Positions 12,801-27,400 of a stretch of 64,000 bases of DNA are shown in pieces. Where the stretch lies: assembly GCA_964020085.1 (NCBI GenBank), contig OZ026608.1, forward strand, positions 18,498,979 through 18,562,978, in the 5' to 3' direction. Under the pieces are notes generated by a model that was given only the letters and a program-made list of their open reading frames with translations, searched no databases and had not been told where the DNA came from. How positions within the stretch are numbered: the first letter of the stretch is position 1; each line of letters starts with the position of its first letter. The translations under genes and the position numbers were made by a program. The DNA is from Micromussa lordhowensis (taxonomy: Eukaryota; Cnidaria; Anthozoa; Scleractinia; Lobophylliidae).

Positions 12801-15582
12801 TTTTAAAACAACATCAAATCTTCAACATTTCCAATTTTCATAAATGTTACTAACCCTTTGAGAAAAAGTATTTATCCCCAACTATACCCAAAATCACCGA
12901 AAAATTTACAAAACGGCCCAAAACGTAGATATGTGGGATGAGCGCAGAGATTTTGGACTACTTGACACGTGAGCAAGATATTTGCGTTAAAACCATAATA
13001 CCCAGCCAAAATACGGCCTTTATGTTAACCCCTGCCTTAAGATAAAATGGGATAGCTACATTATCAGCATATAGTACACCTGAGCTGTAATGTTTTAAAA
13101 GGTCCTCTTACTTTTATACTGACAATACTTTCATAACTGAAATTTATCTGATCATGTTATTACCGCTTTCATACCGCTTTCATTGGTCATCGCAGTCGTA
13201 CAAGGACTGTAGTACCCAGTCCCGTAACTGTTAAAAGCCGCCGCGGATAAACAGTACACGGTATAAGCATCCAAGCCTGTCAAATGCACTGTGACAGTAT
13301 CTGAAGGAAACGTCTTTATTTGGGATGAAGCGTTTGTCTCATTCTTCCAACAACGAATGTTGTACCCGGTAATGTTATACGCGGCATAGTATGGCCGCGG
13401 GGGAATGAGGTCAAACTGTATGGAAGTTGAGTCAATGCCGCGTGCTTCTTGAATTTTAGGTGACTTTGTTGGTGCTGAAATGACAACAATATAATATATT
13501 TAGAAAATAACCCAAAGCAAATACACAGGCTGATTGGTTTAAAACCGTGTTTCTGTAACTCAATAGAAACACAGAACTAGCACGAGCTGTTGACGTAATG
13601 ATGGCGCGAACAAAGAGAATTTACATTTTGATGATCGAAGTAAACAAGGTGTTTTTCTTTTTCTTCGTCGCGGTATTTGCTGCGGAGCGAGCGTAGCGAG
13701 CGTAGCAGCAGTTCATAATCTAAATATAAAAGAAAGGTAGGAAAATTTGAGATTTTGCCATGGTTTTTAGCCTCGCTTTCAGCGGACCACAATGCTTTGC
13801 GCTGTGGTAGAGCCTCGTTTTCAGCGGACCACAATGCTCTGCGCTGTGAAGAGCCTCGCTTTCAGCGGACAAGAATGCACTGCGCATTCCTCAATTTCGA
13901 GACCAAGACAAGCAACTGAGAAGTTCTAACATAACATAACATAAGATCTTCTACACTGTCATCTTGCTGTTTCGAGGGAAGAAGCCGAAAGACTCGTTTA
14001 GCTCTGGATTGGGCTGAAGAATTAGCGGAAAGTGACAAAGGCTCTTACTTCGACCAGGAGCAATGGCTAAAGGACTTGAACGAGCAGCCAAGCGCCAAAT
14101 GCGATTCGTCGGTTTCTTCGTCAACATGTAGTGCAAGCCGGTCAAAAATTACGGTTGAAGAACCTCTTACAGATCTGGAAAGCACTGAAACATGGCAAAA
14201 GTTATATGGCCACGCTATCGTAGCCGGTCGCTTTTGTCAAGAAAGCGTTGAACTTGCGGAGAATTTAGGAAGTAAAAACGGACTTGGTTCCATTTGGATG
14301 TTTCAGTGCCAGAACGAAAGCTGTCCGTCGCACGAAACTAATCTTCCATTTCCGACGATGGAAAAAAAGCAGGGCGCTCGCGATAAATTGGGCATCTTTC
14401 GAGCTATCGATGGCGGTCACGCGACAGTCTCAAAGGATTTTAGTTTTCTTGGTCTGTCGTCGATAAACAGAAAATGCAGTGTATTCCCGCCACGTCCCGC
14501 GTAAAGATTTGGCTTGCTGCATATCACCTGTCAAATGCCTATTGTTGTTGCAAGATGATCCCTCGCTGGTAAACATCAAAATGGATGATTAGGTGTTATA
14601 ATCCTATTGCGGTTAAGATGCCTCAAAAAATAAATTTTTCTTGTTTTCTCGGAACGTTTTTAACTCCAAGTCGGCAGCCCTGAACCGATTTAGCTGAAAT
14701 TTGGCCAGCTTATTGTCAGATTGTTTTTCTTGAAAAGCGTGTCGGCGATTTTTGTTTTCTTTTTCCGTTTTCGAATAATCGTCATTTTTTCGAAGGAAGT
14801 GCTGATGATTTGTCTCCTCTGACTTTATCCTATTGTCACAAAAGACACAAATAAAAATAAAAACTGAGACATGGTTTTTTAGTAGAACGTGTCAAGAAGC
14901 AAATGCGATGTTTGTTCTCTTCCGACCATTCTTAGCGGGACTGGAGTTGACTTTACACAGACGTTATCTCTTACGATTTTCATAATCTAGAAATATTAAG
15001 TTTTCAGAAAATGTATGGTCTGTTGGGGTTTATAAGTTCGCCGCAAACAAGTAACACTGTGAGGTTTTCGATAGTACTGTCGTCTGCCAAAAATTAAACG
15101 TAGTTTAAGTATTTTTTCTGTTAGCTTTCTCGTATACTCGTCTAGCTGCCATGTGCTTCTTGCCGAAGCAACTCGGCAAATTTGACAGGCTTTCATGTGT
15201 TCGCACTTATGCACTAATTCGCACAGCTACATTCGATATTTTTTAACAAGCCGTTGCATAATCGCACAAAATCAGTTAATTTTGTTCATGAAATCTTAAA
15301 CTTATGAACTTTATAGTTGCTGTAACTGATGACATCATGAATTGAATATAACCACATCTTACTCAACAATTTCTGGGACTTGACCAAACAAAATAAAAAT
15401 AACTTGATGACAACCATTTCTACACAAGCTCTATACAATCCCTAGTTAAATTTGCAAACAACATCCCAATTTCCGCAGCACTTTCATAGCTTTGGCTACA
15501 CTAGTTTCTAAAAGAAATAGAAAACATGTTCTCCATGTTCCTATCGAGTTATAGAAACACGAGTGAAAGTTTGGGAGAACTC

Positions 15583-15613
<31 letters not shown>

Positions 15614-18600
15614 CGTGTTCCCACAGCATTTCTCGTTCTCCTAAACTTTCACTTGTGTTTCTATAACTCGATAGAAACAAGGAACATATTTTCTTTTTCT
15701 TAAATACATATGTCTGTAGTTATGAAAATGGTGGAATGTCAGTCTTTTTCCGCGCTCTAACTTTTTGAACCATCTTTTTCCATCGCTTGACATTATCCCC
15801 GGCCTTGAAGAGAATGAAAAATCAAATTCTATAGCTCGCTTGGTGCAAAAGAAGCAACATCTCATCAGATGATAATAAAGAAATTCTCAACTGACTCTTT
15901 TCACAGAGCGCAAAAGTAATTAAAACACATACTTTGTAGGGTACTGCCGTAAGAACAAGCAAGCTACTTGAACGTTTTAAAGTGCCACTATGACGAAAAT
16001 CGTATCCTTCAAATCTGAGCCATTTTAAGACATAAATAAGTAGTCTGTACAAGAGTAAAAATGCTGTTTACTGTTTTTCAAATATCTCTTTTCGTTCCAG
16101 AGATGTTCAAGTTTTTAAAATATGCAAATTAGCCAAGTGATGACGTCATAGACTCAACCCCATTTTGATCAAATATGATAAACAAGGATATCTCAGTCAA
16201 TTTGTATAATAAATGTTTGAATTTTTACAGTAAGATTCTACTAGTGGTGCTCCGCAATATGAGCTTAAAAATTGTTGTTATCATTGCGACATACTAAGTT
16301 CCAGACCTCCACATTACCCTGGTTACGGCTGGTCACGTGTCTATGCAAGCAAACCAAAGCCGCACAGAGGGTGGGTCCTCAACTTAATTTTGTCGACACT
16401 GTCTAGGGAGGTGAAAGTTGCGCTGCTATACAGACGTTATTTTGAAAGCGAAGCAAGTTTGATATTTGTCAGAGATCCTGCCTGACAAATGCTTCATCTC
16501 CATCTAAATTCTTTGAGTATGAGATGCTGATTGAGCTAGAGGCAACTTTGCTTATTTTTTACTGCTTTTTTAAAAATAACCGTCGGGTACTTTAATCAGT
16601 TTTTCACAGCAAAGTTTCACAGCAAAGGAATTTAAAAATATTAAATCGGCAAATTATCGATGGCGGGGATGCATTCAACTAAATGAGAAGCTGGTCTCTC
16701 GACCGAAAATTATACTAACCGCGCTAAACAGTTTCAAAACGAAAGCCGTTGGATTTTGGAAACGCGCGGCCGAATCATGTTGTTGTTGTCAAGTTCTTCA
16801 TAAAATTTTTCACTGCAGGAGAATTGAATGACCGTCAAACTTTCGATTGGATGAATTCAATCGAATTCAAAGCTAGTCCCTTGGCCAAACGCTGGAAGTA
16901 TCAAACCCTAAACGAATGCATCAATGCCTCTAATGTGATTTTGCCGATCGAAAACTATAATCTACAGTACGTAGACACGCAGACGTTGTTGATGGTTCTT
17001 CGTAATTTTTTTTTCGCCGCAAGAGAATGGAATGATCGTCAAACTGTCGATGGGAGAAATTCGATAAAATTCAAAACTACCTTTGTACGCGAACATACGG
17101 CATATTTAACTCTAAACCAATGAGTAAATACCATCGTTGTGATTTTGCCGAATGGAAATAAAATTCACCGCGCGGTCCGTTTGTTGTTGTGGTCGCCGTC
17201 ATTTCCAAGTTCTTTGGGAAATGTTTTCACCGCCACAAATTCCAAATACCGTCAACTATCGACGGGAAAAATTCTGCTAAATGTAGAGGTAAACCGTTCC
17301 TTTAGCCGAACATTGAAACGGAATGCATTGAACTCTTGTATCGAATATGTCTGTGAGTTTTGCCGATCCACAACGGGAGGGTTTCAAATTCCACTCCCTA
17401 CTGGGCTCGGTAATTGAGTTTCGTGGGGACAAACTTTAACTTTCCGGCCCCTCCCTTCAATCACATCTCTGGAATCTGCTAAAATCTAGCAGACACGTGA
17501 CCAGCCGTAACCTTTCTCGAGGTAGAGAGAGTACCCTGGGAACGAGGTTGTATTAAAGGCTTTTCTGACAAGAGTGGGTTGCCATGGGAACGGAAATTGT
17601 TATAGCTGTAGATGTGTTGCATTTAGAACTATTAGCCTACCAAGTTTCAATGGTTTCTGCTGCAAATTGACCGAGATAGCGCTATTTTTATGCTTCAGGT
17701 AAGATTTGGTTGAGTGTATGACGTCATCAGTAATCTCATTTGCATATTTTACTCATTTTTCAAACTTAAATATCTTTTGAACCAGTGCAGATATTTGTAA
17801 ACGGTAAACGGCGTTTTCAATCTTTCATAGAATCCTATGTGATTAACCTAAAAAATCAAGGGGTAAAAATTTGATCATAGTGGCACTTAAAGCTTATCAT
17901 AAGATGCTTAAGAATTTTAATTGGTAGGCGATGGCTGTCTTAACTAAACTTAGCCAGAGAGCTGAAATCGAAAGGAATAGAGAAAAAACACGCCATAAAA
18001 TCACAGAAGAGTAGCAGCTCTCGTAATTCTTTTCATTGTTAGAAGCTGTTATTATTTTTGGGTCTAGGAACATTATTTCTATTGTTTGTTCTATTTTTCT
18101 CTCAAAGGGTATCAAGCCATTCTTGTGTGACCTTACGTGAGCTGCTAACCGACGCTAAAACCAAGCTAAAATCAAAGGAAAAAGTGTAGGTACTAGATTA
18201 AGTACACAGTCCAGTATTATTAGTAATGGTGTTAAAATAAACGGCACAATGGATTTGAGAATTGTCAACATTACGTACGCGGAAATGGTTCTGCTGGCTT
18301 GCCGAAGATCTCGACTCTCATACAAGGTGTTTGATGCCATGTTTCCGGATAAAACCGAACGAATTGTGCCACAACATCACTGTTCAAATAATTCTGTTTT
18401 GCTCTGTAGTAGTTAGTAGCAGCGTTGAATTTCTGAAAAGTTATGGACAAGAAAGTTTACGTTATCAATACACAAATGAATAAATTGCCTTTTAACTAAT
18501 CGTACACCTTGATCTTTTTTTTTGTACTAAGCGAGTGCTTAGTTCTGTTTTGTAGTGTTATTTTTCCCCGGGGTGATTGTGATCAAATATTTTAAACATT

Positions 18601-21149
18601 GTTTCGCGGTTTTTTCGATATACGCCCTTAATAAAACGTCGTACGACACAACCAAATTATTGCATTCACTAAATTTTGGTTCCACTGTTATCTAATACGA
18701 GAGACCGTGTTTGAGCACATTTCCGAAGAGAGTTAAAAACACGAGGCGCAGTGGAATATTTTTGACGAACTTCGAGGTGTTTGGAAATGTGGCAAAACAC
18801 TGTATCGAGTGTTTGATAGACATTATCAATAAAAACTAAAACTAATGAGAATAAAACCAAATGAAATGGTAAAATCAATAATAATTAAGATCATTTCGTT
18901 TGTGTTATATGTTAATTTTCTCGTATATTTCACGTTTAGGCAGCATTGTTTTGTATAGCTTTTACGTTTTATTTCATAAGTTTTAATATGTCTTCACAGG
19001 GCCGTTCTGAAAACCACTTTATGTTAGATCGCCCCCTGTTTAAATATTATTATTTATTATTATTATTAATTATAAACATGTGAGCCTTAATGGTAATTAT
19101 GCAGTGCATAGATTTAGCCAAGCCAAAAAGCGGAGCTCCTGGATGGGCCGGGTTGTTCAAAGCCCGATTATGCTAACCCAGGATAAGCGAGAATTTTGAT
19201 TTGAGTTTTGTAACTTTACGGTGAGGTTTTCTGTTTATGTTGTTTGGCCTTCTGTTTTGAGTCTAAATAACCTGAAGGTCCTTGAAATACACAAAACAAA
19301 AGCAGAGAAAATCTTACAAGTGAGGAAAACTTATATTTCGGTTAGCTTTTATCCTGCGGCCCTGTTTACAACAAGTTAACCTGACATGAACCCGCGATCC
19401 AAGTTGTATTTGAACTGTATTCTACCTTCTCAAACTCTGTCCAACTTCCTCCATCCAGTGATAACATGATGGCGTAACGTTTCACGAAGCTTCCATCTGA
19501 ACGACCCTGAGTCGCTACTGCTGGCAAGCGGTAAGGAACACCCAAGTCAATTTGCAAGAAAGCACTGGATTCGTTCAGTGGGCACCAGCCTCCGTGCAAG
19601 CCCAGCCGAGCAGCCGAAGGGGGATTGGAATCGATGTATGATGACGCTGTTATGTTGATGTCGGGAACTTCACCAGTTTCCAGCCCTATGGCTTTTTTCC
19701 AGCAGTAACTGTCGCTAAGATAAAATCCTAACAATGACATGAAATTCAAATTTAGCAATTATTATAAAAACTCCTTCATAAACTAATAAGTTGATACATT
19801 TCGATATGTCCCGATATAAATGTCCCGATATTTTGAAGGATTTTTGCGACATACTAAATAACCTTCAAAATGCAGAAATCCTTAGAGCAACTATTTTTAG
19901 CTAGAAAAACAGTAAAGGGGTAACCACGAACAAAAACGGAGCGAGGATGATTAATGATGAAATCGTTAATCATCAATCGACAATATCGCTGTTCGTATGC
20001 GTCATTTCTCAACAGTCAGGCGCAGTAAAATTTTGACCCATTCTAAGCTATCATTCAAACCCCATTTTTACAATAACTGCAGAAATTCTCGCGCGCTCAT
20101 TGGCTAATTTTCATTGTCAATAGGCGAACAGACACACGAAGCTATAATTTATGCGATACGTCAACGAGCGAGAGCGGACAATTTGACAATTTGTTATCGT
20201 AAAAAACAAATTGAAGTCAGTTTTTTCATGCGTCTGTCCTTTAATTGACAATGAATTTCGTCATAACATTGTCAAAGTAGTCTGTGGATCCACTCGGCTA
20301 TCGCTTCGTGGATCCACAGCTACTTTGACAATGTTATGACGGAATTCACGATCAATAACAGGACAGACGCATGAAAAACTGACGTCAATTTGTTAAACAC
20401 ACACTCAAAACGTAAAGGCGCGGTGGCCTATTAGCCCCCTGGTCTCCGGATCGAGCGTTCATGGTTCGAGCCGTGGCCGAGGTCAACATGTTGTGTCCGC
20501 GGGCAAGACATTTCACTCTCACAGTACCTCTCTCAGGCACCCAGGTTTATAAATTGGTACTGATGGACCGTAGCATGTCACCCAGGGGGGAGTAGAAATA
20601 CTCCTAGCCGCTTGGTACCACAGAGACCGGGAAAGCTCCGGCCTGATAGGCCACTTGGCTCGATGCAGACGTTACCTTTACCTACACCCTGTTCTCATGA
20701 TATTCTTACCTTTTTTCTTGCAGATATAAGACATGGTCTGTAAACAGTCTACAATCTCCCATTGACCGTACACACTTGTATTCTTCGCCACACAAGCAGT
20801 TCCACTTGAAACTCCCTCTGCTGGGCTGGCGTACCAATTTGTATACTCAAGGTCATTCCCGCTACTCCACTTTACAAATCTTGTAATGCTATTCTCGTCT
20901 TCCCTGAGTCCAATGAACACTTTTCTAATTGCTGATTTATTTATTATTTGTGAGTCTATAAACTCTTCTTCCTTGGTATTCAGTATATAAAGTAGATCAG
21001 AGTTACGGTTGAGGCAATCTATTTGTGCGTGGTACCAGTTTTTGGGTCTCTCGTCAATAAGCAGGTAGCAATTTGTTTGGAATAGAATCCATCCCGGTAG
21101 ACAGTCTTGAGAACAAATATAAAACACAGATAAACACTTGACTATTTAA

Positions 21150-21186
<37 letters not shown>

Positions 21187-21380
21187 AGATAGGCTATGAG
21201 CATCTCATATGCAACAAGCGCGAGTGGAACAATTGTTTTATTAAAAACGGCCCCAAAATATAGAAAACTAGACTACAATAAAAACAAAAAGGCCCAAAAA
21301 ATCACGCATACGCTGCCCATTTTTGTAGATCATGGTATAATGGCTCATATACCATGATGGCTAAGCCAATGAAAACTCTC

Positions 21381-21414
<34 letters not shown>

Positions 21415-24400
21415 TTTAATATATACAAACATACATAAAGAAACAAGTGAATATATGAAAGATCATATACCGTAAATGCTCGAATAAGCGCCCGGGGCGC
21501 TTATTTAATTTTCTAGGTCGGGAGGGGGGCGCTAATTCGAAGGGGAGCGCTTATTGGAAGGGGGGCGCTTATTTCGTTTTTTTAAATTTTGGTCTCAAAA
21601 TGACACAATCTTTAGTCTTTGAAACCCAAACTGTAACACATAAAAACGTTAAAGAAAATTGCTTTTTGGTGAAACAAGGCATTTTCGAGTTCTGCAGGAG
21701 GTGGTTGAAGTCACTAGAAGCCAAAAAAAAACTTAAAGATGGTCCCGTAATTCCAGAAAATTTAAGGGCCACGTGGATATTTCTATCGAAGAAATGAGAA
21801 GCAAACCTGAACTGACGACTTTGAAGAACGTTTAAAGTAACGTTTACAGGAGTCTTCTGCCCCGCCCCTGCGTTTACGCAGTATGCGCCTTATGTATCTT
21901 ACCGAGTACCGAACGTTTTTTAGGGGGAGGGGAAGGGGGGGGGCGCTTATTGGAAGGGGGGCGCTTATTCCAAATTTCAAGCCTTAGGAGGGGCGCTTAT
22001 TGGAAGCGGGGCGCTTATTGGAAGCTGGGCGCTTATTCGAGCATTTACGGTATTTGAACTATGGAGATAGATATAAAGACATCAGTGATTATCATAGCTA
22101 TATATATGTTGTGAAATTTAAAGCCTGAAAAGAGATTCAGGCTTGCACCGGATTCGAACCCTGTATGACCTCTCCGATACTTTTGCAGTGTTCTACCAAC
22201 TGAGCTATCTAGCCACCTGGGAGCCGATCTCGTTAATTGTGAGTTCGTAATATACCCGTAGGTGGTGAAGAATGCAAGTGAGTATATGAAAGATCGTAAG
22301 ATCATATATAACTTCGATGATCAATCATGTCTTCATATGCATGAACAAAGTCGGTCAAAAAAACTCTAAAATGTTCATAGACTCTTCAAAAAAACACTGT
22401 AAATTCATCAAAAGAGACGCAACAATAACAATGATAATATTTAGTCAGCAGTTCAGCTCACCGCAGTGGATTTCAAGGTGGTCTTAAATTAATTAATTCC
22501 AATTTCTAAAATGACAATAACTTAGAGATTAACATTATATATTTGCTGGAGAGCTATGTTGCTAGGGATAAGCTACATAATGATGAAAAAGATGCTTCAA
22601 ACTTGCGCTAAAAAAAAACAGAGAGTGCAAGGTATTAACTTAATACTAAAAACAGAAACAGAGTGCGCGAGACATTAACGTAACAATCAAACACAAAGCA
22701 GAGTAGGCAAGGTATTAAGGTAACAATAAAACACAAAACAGAGTGCGCGAGGTATTAAGGTAACAATAAAACACAAAACTGAGTGCGCGAGGTATTAACG
22801 TGACAATCAAACACAAAACAGAGTGCACGAGGTATTAACGTAACAATCAATCACAAGACAGAGTGCGCAAGGTATTAACGTAACAATCAAACACAAAACA
22901 GAGTGTGCAAGGTATTAACGTAACAATCAAACACAAAACAGAGTGCGCAAGGTATTAAGGTAACAATAAAACACAAAACAGAGTGCGCAAGGTATTAACG
23001 TAACAATCAAACACAAAGCAGAGTGCGCAAGGTATTAAGGTAACAATAAAACACAAAACAGAGTGCGCGAGGAATTAAGGTAACAATAAAACACAAAACT
23101 GAGTGCGCGAGGTATTAACGTGACAATCAAACACAAAACAGAGTGCACGAGGTATTAGCGTAACAATCAATCACAAAACAGAGTGCGCAAGGTATTAACG
23201 TAACAATCAAACACAAAACAGAGTGTGCAAGGTATTAACGTAACAATCAAACACAAAACAGAGTGCGCAAGGTATTAACTTAACAATCAAACACAAAACA
23301 GAGTGCGCAAGGTATTAACGTAACAATGAAACACAAAACAGAGTGCGCAAGGTATTAACGTAACAATCAAACACAAAACAGAGTGCACAAGGTTTTAACG
23401 TAACAATTAAACACAAACCAGAGTGCGCAAGGTATTAACGTAACAATCAAACACAAAGCAGAGTGCGCAAGGTATTAACGTAACAATAAAAACACAAAAC
23501 AGAGTGCGCAAGGTATTAACGTAACAATGAAACACAAAAGAAAGTGCGCAAGGTATTAACGTAACAATCAAACACAAAACAGAGTGCGCAAGGTATTAAC
23601 GTAACAATCAAACACAAAACAGAGTGCGCAAGGTATTAACGTAACAATGAAACACAAAAAAGAGTGCGCAAGGTATTAACGTAACAATCAAACACAAAAC
23701 AAAGTGCACGAGGTAGTAACGTAACAATGAAACACAAAACAGAGTGCGCAAGGTATTAACGTAACAATCAAACACAAAACAGAGTGCGCAAGGTATTAAC
23801 GTAACAATCAAACACAAAACAGAGTGCGCAAGGTATTAACGTAACAATCAAACACAAACCAGAGTGCGCAAGGTATTAACGTAATAATCTAACACAAAGC
23901 AGAGTGCGCAAGGTATTAACGTAACAATCAAACACAAAACAGAGTGCGCGAGGTATTAACGTGACAATCAACCACAAAACAGAGTGCACGAGGTATTAAC
24001 GTAACAATCAAACACAAAACAGAGTGCGCAAGGTATTAACGTAACAATAAAAACACAAAACAGAGTGCGCAAGGTATTAACGTAACAATGAAACACAAAA
24101 GAGAGTGCGCAAGGTATTAACGTAACAATCAAACACAAAACAGAGTGCGCAAGGTAATAACGTAACAATCAAATACAAAACAGAGTGCGCAAGGTATTAA
24201 CGTAACAATGAAACACAAAACAGAGTGCGCAAGGTATTAACGTCACAATCAAACACAAAACAGAGTGCGCAAGGTATTAACGTAACAATCAAACACAAAA
24301 CAGAGTGCGCAAGGTATTAACGTAACAATGAAACACAAAACAGACTGCGCAAGGTATTAACGTAACAATCAAACACAACACAGAGTGCGCAAGGTATTAA

Positions 24401-27400
24401 CGTAACAATCAATCACAAAACAGAGTGCGCAAGGTATTAACCTAACAATCAAACACAAAACGGAGTGCGGAAGGTATTAACGTAACAATCAATCACAAAA
24501 CAGAGTGCGCAAGGTATTAACGTAACAATCAAACACAAAGCAGAGTGCGCAAGGTATTAACGTAACAATCAAACACAAAGCAGAGGGCGCAAGGTATTAA
24601 CGTAACAATCAAACACAAAACAGAGTGCGGGAGGTATTAACGTGACAATCAAACACAAAAGAGAGTGCACGAGGTATTAACGTAACAATCAAACACAAAA
24701 CAGAGTGCGCAAGGTATTAACGTTCAATAAAAACACAAAACAGAGTGCGCAAGGTATTAACGTAACAATCAAACACAAAACAGAGTGCGCAAGGTATTAA
24801 CGTAACAATCAAACACAAAACAGAGTGCGCAAGGTATTAACGTAACAATCAAACACAAAACAGAGTGCGCAAGGTATTAACGTAACAATAAAACACAAAA
24901 GAGAGTGCGCAAGGTATTAACGTAACAATCAAACACAAAACAGAGTGCGCAAGGTATTAACGTAATGGTCTAACACGAAACATAGTACTCGAGTAAGTGG
25001 CGTAAAATCAAATAATAAACAGAGTGTGCAAGAGAATAACGTAATAATCAAACACAAACCAGAGTGCGAGTGGTATTATTATTATTAATAATAGAACTTT
25101 ACATACAGACCTATCAGGACGATATTGCGTTACCTGTAGCCGTCGTGACTTCTGCACAGTCGCTGAGGTGACCGTCGCCATTTTCATTGTAGGCAAGAAT
25201 TCTGACACAGTAGGTTTCATTTCTCTCCAAACCAGCTATTGTGTAATTTGTGGTATTTTTTTCAACCGTTATTGTTACATTGTTTTCGTCCAGCACTCTT
25301 AGTTGTGTAAGGCGCTGGTAAACTATCTTGTATCCAGTCACTTTTTTAGTTGATTGACAAGCATCGCGGCTTTCCCAAGAGATGTCGAAAGAGTACATCC
25401 CAATACTGTCAAGTTTGATGTCTGTAATCACTGGAGGCGATGCTGTAATAATAATAACATTTATACCATGTCGTAGAAAATCTGAGCCAATCAGAATACA
25501 GGAAAGCCGGTGTATATTCGACGGTATTACACCTAACCTTCCCTTCGTGCGCCGCGCGTATGTCGCATTGATTATGTTGGCCACTGTATTTTCCATGGCG
25601 TTCTGTATTTTCCAATTTTCAAAAATTCACTCTCTTTGCCACCCAAAATTTCCATAAACTATTTTTTAAATGCTCTTGGGAGGTCTGTATATTCCCAAGA
25701 GCATTTTACAACAATATTTTCTGCAAAATTTGGGTGGCAAATAGAACGAATTATGAGAAAATACAAGTGACTCGTTGATTATTCCATGGTATACCACTCG
25801 TTGGTATACCATGGAATACCATATTTACCTCAGGAAATCAACACTCTACGAAAGAGAATTCAACAAAAGCGCAATGCTTTAGGGCACCCCAAGCATTCGT
25901 TACCCAATTTAAGTTTTGACGTCATCTGTGATAAATTACTAGACAGAAGCACGGCAATATGAAATCTATTTGTTAAATTAATCGTATTAACCGTGGTTGA
26001 GTGAATAAAGGGGTTGGCCTGTTCTATCTACCGCATAGGCGGAAGAATTATACGACGAGGTGTGTAAACTATTCTATTAGCACCCGACTTGGATCTGATG
26101 ACAAAAAAAGTTAGCAATCTTTATGTTTAACGATTAGATTATTCGCGCTCGATTTTTATCGCGAGATTGTTGACGAGGGCGCAGCCTGAGTCAACCATTA
26201 GGGCATAAAAAACGAGAGCGAATAATCTTTTAGTCAGTAGTATTATATTCTGGTCGTTCAAATCTTTATTTAAATCCTCTTCACAGACGCTTCGAAAACG
26301 CAAAGAAGCGGTCTGGTAGAAAGCTACTCACTATCTACAAAAGAATAGATAGCGCGCAGAGTAGCCAATTAGAGAACGGGATTCGTGATAGAACGCTTGT
26401 AGATTTATACTAATTAGCAGTTAGATTATGAGCTCGAGATTTCTATGAGGTGATGGTTGATCAGGCCGAAGGCCGAATCAAATATAACCTCATAGAAATC
26501 GAAAGCGAATAATCTAATTGTTTTAGTAGAATTCTTACTAAAATTCACTTTGAATAACGGTTTCCTAATATTTCTTGACGTATTATTAAACTTTGCGCCT
26601 GAAAAAGATCGCTCGGATTGAATTGCCATTTAAAATCGAGGTTGCGTGTGCGCATTAGCTTTTTCAATAATTTCAATTTTTTTAAAAGTCAAGAAACCGT
26701 AAATGTCCATCGTTTGGCTTCTCAGAAATGTTAATTATCAATTTGCATCAAAATTTTCCTCAAAAACTTTGGAAAAACGAAAGCAACGTCGCCATTTCGA
26801 AGACGTCCTCAAGCCACTGTACACTAATGGCTGATAGTGTACAATGGCTCAGCCAATCAGATTACAGCATTTACTTTAGTAAACTAGTAGAATTCTATTA
26901 ATCATTATTAGTTGTTTCTCTTGATATCATCCCCGGCTTGAGGTCTGGTCATGATTGTGTTCCTCTACTTACCAATCTCAGCAAAGGGAACGTAGCCGTA
27001 CAACTCAATGCGCATGCACGGCGCCTGTGACCACTTTGTTGGCCAAATACGGACATATCTTGCACAAACTCGTTCAGCAAAGATGTTCTTTTGCATGGTG
27101 TAGTTGTCGCTATTACCAGTAAAATTCTAAAAAATTAATAATAGAGCAAAAGCCTCAAACGCCACAATTTTTGTAGCTAGTTTTAGAAAGTTAGCTTCTT
27201 CGATCTAAATGATAGCCCAGCAGACATGGTGTTTCACTAGCATTTAATAAAGACTATTTTGAGAAACATCGTTTAAAATATTTTCAAGTCTTCCCCGCAG
27301 TGAAACTTTCGTTATTTCCATCTCAGTGAAATGATAAAATATAATGATTACTCATCAGGCGTCATGTTCCATCAGCATTCAATAGAGACTTGTTCAAGGA

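Noticed and set aside
13161..13174. Second donor (GTAATA) for FN3 exon 19
   Set aside because: It is 10 bp away, changes the phase and breaks the frame into exon 20.
16749..17417. Two plus-strand ORFs of 124 and 92 codons
   Set aside because: They lie over internal repeats of a non-autonomous element and show no domain.
19690..19716. TTAG acceptor nearer to the fourth discoidin exon
   Set aside because: It would put the exon in a frame with an early stop. The upstream TTGTTAG keeps phase 1.
22141..22222. A functional tRNA gene
   Set aside because: Box A and box B are present but the anticodon arm is broken and a SINE tail follows.
23608..24168. Open frames rich in Cys, Leu and Val on the minus strand
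   Set aside because: They are translations of the 40-bp minisatellite and repeat with its period.
22612..25076. Regular 40-bp array resembling a CRISPR array
   Set aside because: The whole 40-bp unit is repeated without unique spacers, and the context is an animal intron.
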